A stretch of DNA of 64,000 nt, taken from Megachile rotundata (lineage: Eukaryota; Arthropoda; Insecta; Hymenoptera; Megachilidae). The translations under genes were made by a program, and so were the position numbers. The DNA lies in assembly GCF_050947335.1 (NCBI RefSeq), contig NW_027473318.1, forward strand, positions 4,154,001 to 4,218,000, written 5' to 3'. The notes under the pieces are model-generated. The model saw nothing but the letters and a program-made list of their open reading frames with translations. It was not told the DNA's origin and ran no database searches. Below, one piece after another: positions 13,981 through 26,250 of the stretch. Position 1 is the stretch's first letter. Each line of letters starts with the position of its first letter.

Positions 13981-15190
13981 AATCATACTATCACAATCAT
14001 ACAATCGCAATCAAACGAAAACAATCATACAATCACAATCATACAATCACGATCATACAATCACAATCATACAATCACAATAATATAGTCACAGTCATAC
14101 AATCACCATCATACAATCACAATCCTGCAATCGCAATCATACAATCACAATCATTGAAGCACAATAATTCAATCACAATAATACAATCACAATAATACAA
14201 TCACAATAATACAATCACAATCATACAATCACAATCATACATTCACAACAATATAATCACAATCATGCAAACGCAATCATACTGTCGCAATCATTCAATC
14301 ACTATCATATAATCACAGTCATATAATCACAATCATACAATCACAATCATACAATTACAATCATACAAGCATAATCCTGCAATCGCAATCATGCAATAAC
14401 AATCATACTATCACAATCATACAATCACAATCATACAATCACAATCATATAAGCACAGTCATACGACCACAATCATACAATCACAATCATGCATTCACAA
14501 CAATATAATCACAGTCATACGACCACAATCATACAATCACAATCATGCATTCACAACAATACAATCACAATCATACAATCGCAATCATACAATCACAATC
14601 ATACAATCACAATCATACAATCACAATCATACAATCACAATCATACAATCACAATCATACAATCACAATCATACGATCACAATCATACAATCACAATCAT
14701 ACAATCGCAATCATGCAATCACAATCATACAATCACACTCATACAATCACAATCATACAATCACAATCATACAATCACAATCATACTATCGCAATCATAC
14801 TATCGCAATCATACAATCACAATCATACAATCACAATCATACAATCGCAATCATACAATTACAATCTCCCAAATACAATCTCCCAAATACAATCATACAA
14901 TCACAATCATACAATCATAATCGTACAATGACAATCATACAATGACAATCATATAATCACAGTCACACAATCACAATAATACAGTCACCATCATACAATC
15001 ACAATCATACAATCACAATCATACAATCACAATCATGCAATCACAATCATACAATCACAGTCATACAATTACAATCATACAATCAAAATCATACAGTCGC
15101 AATATTACGATGACAATCATACGATCACAATCATACAATCACAATCATACAACCACAATCATACAATCACAATCATACAATCACAATCAT
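13981..15190 (+). repeat. Higher-order block Q, third copy
   Basis: The block begins directly at a CAATCAAACGAAAAC landmark (14008) with no preceding block P, unlike copies 1 and 2. It contains CATGCAAACGCAATCAT at 14264, ATGCATTCACAACAATA at 14489 and 14545, and GCAATATTACGATGAC near 15099. Two units near 14229 and three units after the GCAATATTACG landmark are missing compared with the second copy, so the offset slides from 6,777 through 6,749 to 6,707 bp. Confidence 0.86.
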
Positions 15191-17043
15191 CAATTACAAT
15201 CATACAATCACAATCATACATTCACAACAATATAATCACAATCATGCAAACGCAATCATACTGTCGCAATCATTCAATCACTATCATATAATCACAGTCA
15301 TATAATCACAATCATACAATCACAATCATACAATTACAATCATACAAGCATAATCCTGCAATCACAATCATGCAATAACAATCATACTATCACAATCATA
15401 CAATCACAGTCATACAATCACAATCATTCAATCACAATCATACAATCGCAATCATATAAATACAATCTCCCAAAAACAATCATACAATCACAATCATACA
15501 ATCACACTCATACAGTCACAATCATACAATCACACTCATACAATAATAATCATACAACCACAATCATACAATCACAATCATACAATCACAATCATACAAT
15601 CACAATCATACAAGCATAATCCTGCATTCGCAATCATGCAATAACAATCATACTATCACAATCATACAATCGCAATCATACAATCACAATCATATAATCA
15701 CAGCCATACGACCACAATCACACAATCACAATCATACATTCGCAATCATACAATCACAATCATACAATCACAGTCATACTACCACAGTCATACAATTACA
15801 ATCGTACAATCACAATCTTACAATCACAAACATACAATCACATTCATACAATCACAATCATACAATCACAATCATACAATCACAATCATACAATCACAAT
15901 CATACAATTACAATCGTACAAGCATAATCCTGCAATCACAACCATGCAACCACAATCACGCAATCACAATCATAGAAGCACAATAATTCCATCACAATAA
16001 TACAATCACAATCATACAATCAGAATAATACAGTCACAGTCATACAATTACCATCATACAATCACAATCCTGCAATCGCAATCATGCAATAACAATCATG
16101 CTATCGCAATCATACAATCACACTCATAAAATCAGAATCATACAATCACAATCATACAATCACAATCATACATTTGCAATCATACAATCACAATCATAGA
16201 AGCGCAATAATACAATCACAATAATACAATCGCAATCATACAGTCGCAATCATGCAATCACTATCGTACAATCACAGTCATATAATCACAATCATACAAT
16301 CACAATCATACAATTACAATCATACAAGCATAATCCTGCAATAGCAATCATGCTGTAACAAACATACTATCACAATCATACAATCACAATCATACAATCA
16401 CAATCATTTAATCACAGTCATACGACCACAATCATTCAATCACAATCATACTACCACAGTCATACAATTACAATCATACAATCACAATTATAATCACAAT
16501 CATGTAATCAGAATCATACAATCACAATCATACAATCATAATCATGCAATCACAACCATAGAATCACAATCATAAAATCGCAATCATACTGTCACAAACA
16601 TACAATCACAATCATACAAGCACAATCCTGCAATCGTAATCATGCAATAACAATCATACTATCACAATCATACAATCGCAATCAAACGAAAACAATCATA
16701 CAATCACAATCATACAATCACGATCATACAATCGCAGTTATACAATCACAACCATACAATCACAATAATACATTCACAACAATATAATCACAATCATTCA
16801 ATCACAATCATACAATCGCAATCATACAAAAACAATCATACAATCACAATCATACAATCACAATCATACAATCACAATCATACAATCACAATCATACAAT
16901 CACAAACATACAATCACAATCATACAATCACAATCATACAATTACAATCATACAATCACAATCATACAATGGCATTCATACAATCACAATCATACAATCA
17001 CAATCATACAATGGCATTCATACAATAACAATCATACAATCAC
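15191..17043 (+). repeat. Higher-order segment after block Q, copy in repeat 3
   Basis: This matches 8484-10340 at about 6,707 bp, with CATGCAAACGCAATCAT at 15243, CAGCCATACGACCAC at 15701, ATCATTTAATCAC near 16404, GTAATCAG near 16502 and paired ACAATGGCATTCAT units near 16968 and 17010. A few private changes are visible, such as CACAACCATGCAACC near 15937 where the earlier copy has CACAATCATGCAACC, and an ACAATAATAATCAT unit near 15541. Confidence 0.85.
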
Positions 17044-18111
17044 AATCATAAAATCGCAATCATACAATCGCACTTATACAATCACAATCATACAATCACA
17101 ATCATAGAATCACAATCATTCAATCACAATCATACAATCGCAATAATACAGTCACAATCATACAATCACAATCATACAATCACAATCATACAATCACAAT
17201 CATACTACCACAGTCAAACAATTACAATCATACAATCACAATTATAGTCACAATCATGTAATCAGAATCATACAATCACAATCATACAATCATAATCATG
17301 CAATCACAACCATAGAATCACAATCATAAAATCGCAATCATACTGTCACAATCATACAACCACAATCATAAAAGCACAATCCTGCAATCGTAATCATGCA
17401 ATAACAATCATACTATCACAAACATACAATCGCAATCAAACGAAAACAATCATACAATCACAATCATACAATCACGATCATACAATCACAATCATACAAT
17501 CACAATAATATAGTCACAGTCATACAATCACCACCATACAATCACAATCCTGCAATCGCAATCATACAATCACAATCATAGAAGCACAATAATTCAATCA
17601 CAATAATACAATCACAATAATACAATCACAATAATACAATCACAATCATACAATCGCAGTCATACAATCACAATCATACAATGACAATCATACATTCACA
17701 ACAATACAATCACAATCATGCTATCGCAATCACACAGGCGCAATCATACAATCACTATCATACAATCAGAGTCATATAACCACAATCATACAATCACAAT
17801 CATACAATCACAATCATACAATCACAATCATACAATCACAGTCATACAATCACAATCATACAATCACAATAATACAATCACAAACATTCAAAAGCAGTCA
17901 TGCAATCACAATCATACAATTACAATCATCCAGGCGCAATCATACAATCACAATCATACAGTCACAATCATACAATCACAATCATACAATCACAATCATA
18001 CAATCACAATCATACAGTCACGATCATACAATCGCAATCATATAAATACAATCTCCTAAAAACATTGATACAATCACAATCATACAATCACAATCATACA
18101 ATGGCATTCAT

Positions 18112-18127
18112 ACACAATAACAATCAT
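18112..18127 (+). repeat. 16-bp long unit, private to this copy
   Basis: ACACAATAACAATCAT carries an extra AC compared with the unit ACAATAACAATCAT that follows ACAATGGCATTCAT in every sister copy (for example near 11415 and 13094). The gain changes the local frame, which lets the open frame from 17900 run to 18337 instead of stopping where its relatives do. Confidence 0.85.
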
Positions 18128-18587
18128 ACAATCACAATCATTCAATCACAATCATACAATCGCAATAATACAGTCACAATCATACAATCACAATCATACA
18201 ATCACAATCATACTACCACAGTCATACAATTACAATCATACAATCACAATTATAATCACAATCATGTAATCAGAATCATACAATCACAATCATACAATCA
18301 TAATCATGCAATCACAACCATAGAATCACAATCATAAAATCGCAATCATACTGTCACAATCATACAATCACAATCATAAAAGCACAATCCTGCAATCGTA
18401 ATCATGCAATAACAATCATACTATCACAATCATACAATCGCAATCAAACGAAAACAATCATACAATCACAATCATACAATCACAATCATACAATCACAAT
18501 CATACAATCACAATCATACAATCACAAACATACAATCACAATCATACAATCACAATCATACAATTACAATCATACAATCACAATCAT

Positions 18588-18600
18588 ACAATGCATTCAT
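18588..18600 (+). repeat. 13-bp unit from loss of one G
   Basis: ACAATGCATTCAT is the ACAATGGCATTCAT landmark with one G missing. All other copies of this landmark that I compared have GG. It is a private single-base loss, or possibly a sequencing or consensus error in a two-base G run. Confidence 0.8.
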
Positions 18601-18970
18601 ACAATCACAATCATACAATCACAATCATACAATGGCATTCATACAATAGCAATCATACAATCACAATCATAAAATCGCAATCATACAATCGCACTTATAC
18701 AATCACAATCATACAACCACAATCATACAATCACAATCATTCAATCACAATCATCCAATCGCACTAATACAGTCACAATCATACAATCACAATCATACAA
18801 TCACAATCATACAATCACAATCATACTACCACAGTCATACAATTACAATCATACAATCACAATTATAATCACAATCATGTAATCAGAATCATACAATCAC
18901 AATCATACAATCATAATCATGCAATCACAACCATAGAATCACAATCATAAAATCGCAATCATACTGTCAC

Positions 18971-20320
18971 AATCATACAATCACAATCATACACGCACAA
19001 TCCTGCAATCGTAATCATACAATCACAATCATACAATCACAATCATACAATCACAATCATACAATCACAATCATACAATGACAATCATACAATCACAATC
19101 ATACAATCACAATCATACAATCACAATCATAGAATCACAGTCATACGACCACAATCATACAATTACAATCATACAATCACAATCATTCAAAAACAATCAC
19201 ACCATCACGATCATACAATCGCAATCATACAATCACACTCATACAATCACAATCATACAATCACAATCATTCATTCACAATCATACAATCGCAATCATAT
19301 AAATACAATCTCCCAAAAACATTGATACAATCACAATCATACGATCACAATAATACAATCACAATAATACAGTCACAATCATACAATCACAGTCATACTG
19401 CCACAGTCGTACTACCACAGTCATACAATCACAATCATACAATCACAATCATACAATCACAATCATACAGTCGCAATCATATAAATACAATCTCCTAAAA
19501 GCATTGATACAATCACAATCATACAATCACAATCATACAATCACACGCATACAGTCACAATCATACAATCACACTCATACCATCATAATCATACAATCAC
19601 AATCATACAATCACGATCATACAATCGCAACCATACAATCACAACCATACAATCACAACCATACAATCACAATAATACAATCACAAACATACAATCACAA
19701 TCATACAATCACAATCATACAATCACAATCATACAAGCACAATCCTGCTATCGTAATCATGCAATAACAATCATACTATCACAATCATACAATCACACTC
19801 ATACCATTACAATCATACAGTCACAATCATACAATCGCAATCATATAAATACAATCTCCCAAAAACATTGATACAATCACAATCATACAATCACGATAAT
19901 ACAGTCACAATCATACAATCACAATCATGCAATCACAATCATTCAATCACAATCATACAATCACAATCATACAATCATAATCATACAATCACAATCATAC
20001 AATCACAATCATACAATCACAATCATACAATCACAATCATACAATCACAATCATACAATCACAATTATACAATCACAATCATACAATCACAATCATACAA
20101 TCACAATCATACAATCACAATCATAGAATCACAGTCATACGACCACAATCATACAATTACAATCATACAATCACAATCATTCATTCACAAACATACAATC
20201 GCAATCATATAAATACAATCTCCCAAAAACATTGATACAATCACAATCATACGATCACAATAATACAATCACAATAATACAGTCACAATCATACAATCAC
20301 AATCATACAATCACAGTCAT
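18971..20320 (+). repeat. 910-bp tandem duplication zone
   Basis: The landmark ATTGATACAATCACAATC followed by ACGATCAC occurs at 19321 and 20231, 910 bp (65 units) apart. The marker AGAATCACAGTCATACGACC occurs at 19131 and 20125, 994 bp apart, because the second copy lacks 84 bp (six units) containing AAAAACAATCACACC. The content matches 3540-4340 and 6070-6870, so this zone is another version of the end of the 2.5-kb unit. Confidence 0.83.
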
Positions 20321-22900
20321 ACTACCACAGTCATACTACCACAGTCATACAATCACAATCATACAATCACAATCATACAATCACAATCATACAGTCGCAA
20401 TCATATAAATACAATCTCCCAAAAACAATCATACAATCACAATCATACAATCACAATAATACAGTCACAATCATACAATCGCAGTCATACAATCACAATC
20501 ACACAATCGCAATCATACATTCACAACAATACAATCACAATCATACAATCACAATCATACAATCACGATCATACAATCGCAACCATACAATCACAACCAT
20601 ACAATCACAATAATACAATCACAAACATACAATCACAATCATACAATCACAATCATACAATCACAATCATACAAGCACAATCCTGCTATCGTAATCATGC
20701 AATTACAATCATACTATGACAATCATACAATCACACTCATACCATTCCAATCATACAGTCACAATCATACAATCACAATCATTCAATCACAATCATACAA
20801 TCACAATCATTCAATCACAATCATTCAATCACAATCATACAATCGCAATCATATAAATACAATCTCCCAAAAACATTGATACAATCACAATCATACAATC
20901 GCAATCAAACGAAAACAATCATACAATCACAATCATACAATCACGATCATACAATCACAATCATACAATCACAATAATATAGTCACAGTCATACAATCAC
21001 CATCATACAATCACAATCCTGCAATCGCAATCATACAATCACAATCATACAATCACGATCATACAATCACGATCATACAATCACGATCATACAATCACGA
21101 TCATACAATCGCAACCATACAATCACAACCATACAATCACAATAATACAATCACAATAATACAATCACAAACATACAATCACAATCATACAATCACAATC
21201 ATACAATCACAATCATACAAGCACAATCCTGCTATCGTAATCATGCAATAACAATCATACTATCACAATCATACAATCACACTCATACCATTACAATCAT
21301 ACAGTCACAATCATACAATTGCAATCATACAAGCACAATCCTACAGTCGCAATCATACTATCCCAATCATGCAATCACTATCATACAATCACAATCATAC
21401 AATCACACTCATACAATCATAATCATACAATCACAATCATACAATCACGATCATACAATCGCAACCATACAATCACAACCATACAATCACAGCCATACAA
21501 TCACAATAATACAATCACAAACATACAATCACACTCATACAGTCACAATCATACAATCACACTCATACAATCATAATCATACAATCACAATCATACAATC
21601 ACGATCATACAATCGCAACCATACAATCACAACCATACAATCGCAACCATACAATCACAATAATACAATCACAAATATACAATCACAATCATACAATCAC
21701 AATCATACAATCACAATCATACAAGCACAATCCTGCTATCGTAATCATGCAATAACAATCATACTATCACAATCATACAATCACACTCATACCATTACAA
21801 TCATACAGTCACAATCATACAATCACAATCATTCAATCACAATCATACAATCGCAATCATATAAATACAATCTCCCGAAAACAATCATACAATCACAATC
21901 ATACAATTGCAATCATACAAGCACAATCCTACAGTCGCAATCATACTCTCCCAATCATACAAGCACTATCATACAATCACAATCATACAATCACAGTCAT
22001 GCGACCACAATTATACAATCACAGTCATACAGTCACAATCATAAAATCACAATCATACAATCACAGTCATACAATCACAATCATACAATCACAATAATAC
22101 AATCACAAACATTCAAAAGCAGTCATGCAATCACAATCATACAATCGCAATCATCCAGTCGCAATCATACAATCGCAATCATCCAGTCGCAATCATACAA
22201 TCACAATCATACAGTCACAATCATACAAACACAATCATACAATCACAATCATACAATCACAATCATACAATCACAATAATACAATAACAATCATACTATC
22301 ACAATCATACAATCACACTCATACGGTCACAATCATATAATCACAATCATACAATCACAGTCATACAATCACAATCATACAATCACAATCATACAATCAC
22401 AATCATGCAATCACAACCATACAATCACAACCATACAATCACAACCATACAATCACAATAATACAATCACAAACATACAATCACAATCATACAGTAACAA
22501 TCATACAATCGCAATCATATAAATACAATCTCCCAAAAACATTGATACAATCACAATCATACAATCACAATTATACAGTCACAGTCATACAATCGCCATC
22601 ATGCAATCACAATCCTGCAATCGCAATCATGCAATAACAATCATGCTATCGCAATCATACAATCACACTCATAAAATCAGAATCATACAATCACGATCAT
22701 ACAATCGCAATCATACAATCACAACCATACAATCACAACCATACAATCACAATAATACCACCACAAACATACTGTCACAGTCCTACAATCACAATCATAC
22801 AATCCCAATCATACAGTCGCACTCATACAATCGCAACCATATAAATACAATCTCCCAAAAACATTGATACAATCACAATCATACAATCACAATCATACTA
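20321..22900 (+). repeat. Mosaic zone built from short duplicated blocks
   Basis: The landmark GCTATCGTAATCATGCAA recurs at 20685, 21231 and 21735, spacings of 546 and 504 bp (39 and 36 units). Around it are CGCAACCATACAATCACAA groups and ACAGTCGCAATCATACT followed by ATCCCAATCAT or CTCCCAATCAT. A block P version sits at 20321-20640. The order differs from both main higher-order families, so I read this as a junction zone. Nothing other than satellite units is present. Confidence 0.8.
21049..21104 (+). repeat. Four identical ACAATCACGATCAT units
   Basis: Four consecutive units carry the same A-to-G variant with its CpG. Elsewhere this variant normally appears once between consensus units. 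A short local slippage amplification explains it. Confidence 0.85.
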
Positions 22901-24320
22901 TCACAATCATACAGTCACACTCATACAGTCACAATCATACAATCACACACACACAATCACAATCATACAATCACAATCATACAATCACAATCATACAATC
23001 ACAATCATACAATCACAATCATACAATCACAATCATACAACCACAAACATACTGTCACAGTCCTACAATCACAATCATACAATCACAGTCATACAATCAC
23101 AATCATACATTCACAACAATACAATCACAATCATACAATCCCAATCATACAGTCGCAATCATACAATCACTATCATACAATCACAGTCATACTACCACAG
23201 TCATACAATTACAATCATACAATCACAATTACAATCACAATCATGCAATCACAATCATACAATCGCAAACATACTGTCACAATCCTACAAACACAATCAT
23301 ACAATCACAATCATACAATGGCATTCATACAACAACAATCATACAATCACAATCATAAAATCGCAATCATACAATCGCACTCATACAATCACAATCATAC
23401 AATCACAATCATACAATCCCAATCATACAGTCGCAATCATACAATCACTATCGTACAATCACAGTCATACTACCACAGTCATACAATTACAATCATACAA
23501 TCACAATTACAATCACAATCATGCAATCACAATCATACAATCACAATCATACAATTGCAATCATACAAGCTCAATCCTGCAGTCGCAATCATACTATCAC
23601 AATCATACAAACGCAATCATACAATCACAATCATACAAAAACAATCATACCCTCACGATCATACAATCGCAATCATACAATTACAATCTCAGAATCACAA
23701 ACTCACAATCACAATAATACAATCACACCCATAAGATAGCAATCATACATTTACATTCTCCCATACACAATCATAAAATCACAATAATACAGTCACAATC
23801 ATACAATCACAATCATCAATTACAATCATACAATCACAATCATACATTCACAACAATATAATCACAACCATGCAAACGCAATCATACTGTCGCAATCATT
23901 CAATCACTATCATATAATCACAGTCATATAATCACAATCATACAATCACAATCATACAATTACAATCATACAAGCATAATCCTGCAATCGCAATCATGCA
24001 ATAACAATCATACTATCACAATCATACAATCACAATCATACAACCACAATCATACAATCACAATCATACAATCACAATCATACTATCGCAATCATACTAT
24101 CGCAATCACACAATCACAATCATACAATCACAATCATACAATCGCAATCATACAATTACAATCTCCCAAATACAATCCCCCAAATACAATCATACAATCA
24201 CAATCATACAATCATAATCGTACAATGACAATCATACAATGACAATCATATAATCACAGTCACACAATCACAATAATACAGTCACCATCATACAATCACA
24301 ATCATACAATCACAATCATA
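22901..24320 (+). repeat. 1,453-bp duplication, first copy region
   Basis: Landmarks are ACAATGGCATTCATACAAC near 23317, ACAAGCTCAATCCTGCAG near 23565, ACCCTCACGATC near 23649, CACCCATAAGATAGC at 23726, the 13-bp unit at 23817 and CATGCAAACGC at 23869. Each returns 1,453 bp later (24770, 25018, 25102, 25179, 25270, 25322). 1,453 is 104 units minus 3, fitting one 12-bp and one 13-bp unit. Confidence 0.85.
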
Positions 24321-24770
24321 CAATCACAATCATGCAATCACAATCATACAATCACAGTCATACAATTACAATCATACAATCAAAATCATACAGTCGCAAT
24401 ATTACGATGACAATCATACGATCACAATCATACAATCACAATCATACAATCGCAATCATACAATCACAATCATACAATCACAATCATACAATCACAATCA
24501 TACAATCACAATCATACAATCACAATCATACTATCACAATCATACAGTCACACTCATACAGTCACAATCATACAATCACACACATACAATCACAATCATA
24601 CAATCACAATCATACAATCACAATCATACAATCACAATCATGCAATCACAATCATACAATCACAGTCATACAATTACAATCATACAATCAAAATCATACA
24701 GTCGCAATATTACGATGACAATCATACGATCACAATCATACAATCACAATCATACAATCACAATCATACA
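24321..24770 (+). repeat. 308-bp tandem duplication (22 units)
   Basis: The sequence from ATGCAATCACAATC at 24332 through GCAATATTACGATGAC (near 24397) recurs starting at 24640, with that landmark near 24705. The spacing is exactly 22 units. Afterwards the first copy continues into CTCATACAGTCACAATC while the second joins the ACAATGGCATTCATACAAC landmark, so this marks the join of the 1,453-bp repeat. Confidence 0.85.
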
Positions 24771-26250
24771 ATGGCATTCATACAACAACAATCATACAAT
24801 CACAATCATAAAATCGCAATCATACAATCGCACTCATACAATCACAATCATACAATCACAATCATACAATCCCAATCATACAGTCGCAATCATACAATCA
24901 CTATCGTACAATCACAGTCATACTACCACAGTCATACAATTACAATCATACAATCACAATTACAATCACAATCATGCAATCACAATCATACAATCACAAT
25001 CATACAATTGCAATCATACAAGCTCAATCCTGCAGTCGCAATCATACTATCACAATCATACAAACGCAATCATACAATCACAATCATACAAAAACAATCA
25101 TACCCTCGCGATCATACAATCGCAATCATACAATTACAATCTCAGAATCACAAACTCACAATCACAATAATACAATCACACCCATAAGATAGCAATCATA
25201 CATTTACATTCTCCCATACACAATCATAAAATCACAATAATACAGTCACAATCATACAATCACAATCATCAATTACAATCATACAATCACAATCATACAT
25301 TCACAACAATATAATCACAATCATGCAAACGCAATCATACTGTCGCAATCATTCAATCACTATCATATAATCACAGTCATAAAATCACAATCATACAATT
25401 ACAATCATACAAGCATAATCCTGCAATCGCAATCATGCAATAACAATCATACTATCACAATCATACAATCACAATCATACAATCACAATCATATAATCAC
25501 AGTCATACGACCACAATCATACAATCACAATCATGCATTCACAACAATACAATCACAATCATACAATCGCAATCATACAATCACAATCATACAATCACAA
25601 TCATACAATCACAATCATACAATCACAATCATACAATCACAATCATACAATCACAATCATACAATCACAATCATACAATCACAATCATACAATCACAATC
25701 ATACAATCACAATCATACAATCACAATCATACAATCACAATCATACAATCACAATCATACAATCACAATAATACAGTCACCATCATACAATCACAATCAT
25801 ACAATCACAATCATACAATCACAATCATGCAATCACAATCATACAATCACAGTCATACAATTACAATCATACAATCAAAATCATACAGTCGCAATATTAC
25901 GATGACAATCATACGATCACAATCATACAATCACAATCATACAATCGCAATCATACAATCACAATCATACAATCACAATCATACAATCACAATCATACAA
26001 TCCCAATCATACTATCGCAATCATACTATCGCAATCATACAATCACAATCATACAATCACAATCATACAATCGCAATCATACAATTACAATCTCCCAAAT
26101 ACAATCTCCCAAATACAATCATACAATCACAATCATACAATCATAATCGTACAATGACAATCATACAATGACAATCATATAATCACAGTCACACAATCAC
26201 AATAATACAGTCACCATCATACAATCACAATCATACAATCACAATCATGC
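24771..26250 (+). repeat. 1,453-bp duplication, second copy region
   Basis: This copy follows 23318-23980 closely. One visible difference is ACCCTCGCGATC near 25102 against ACCCTCACGATC near 23649. From about 25500 it turns into a block Q version with the ATGCATTCACAACAATA marker at 25533, the longest perfect consensus run I noticed (25577-25758), GCAATATTACGATGAC near 25892 and the CTCCCAAATACAAT pair near 26090. The longest open frame of the window (25533-26171, 212 codons) lies here because the run is so uniform. Confidence 0.84.
25577..25758 (+). repeat. Thirteen consecutive perfect consensus units
   Basis: ACAATCACAATCAT repeats 13 times without a change (182 bp), ending at ACAATCACAATAAT (25759-25772). 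Other long perfect runs are 11-12 units near 30468-30621, 38715-38868, 40867-41020, 44307-44474, 45873-46040, 51881-52048 and 53949-54102. All but the 30468 run end in an ACAATCACGATCAT unit. Confidence 0.88.

Larger units (their letters stand above)
17044..18970 (+). repeat. Single copy of the 1.68-kb segment plus tail in repeat 3
   Basis: Landmarks AGTCAAACAATTAC near 17212, ACAGGCGCAATC at 17734 and CTCCTAAAAACATTG near 18052 match the duplicated segment of repeat 2 once only, at offsets of 6,693 bp (to the first copy) and 5,017 bp (to the second). The tail near 18520-18970 matches 13502-13980. This copy has two off-length units, 16 bp at 18112-18127 and 13 bp at 18588-18600, not seen in its relatives. 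Confidence 0.84.

Noticed and set aside
25533..26171. Longest open frame (212 codons), a candidate repeat protein of the TITIIQSQSYNHNH type
   Set aside because: It lies wholly in satellite units and has no promoter, splice context or non-repeat part. It is open only because the consensus has no + strand stop. Equivalent frames in other copies are cut at different places by unit loss or point changes.
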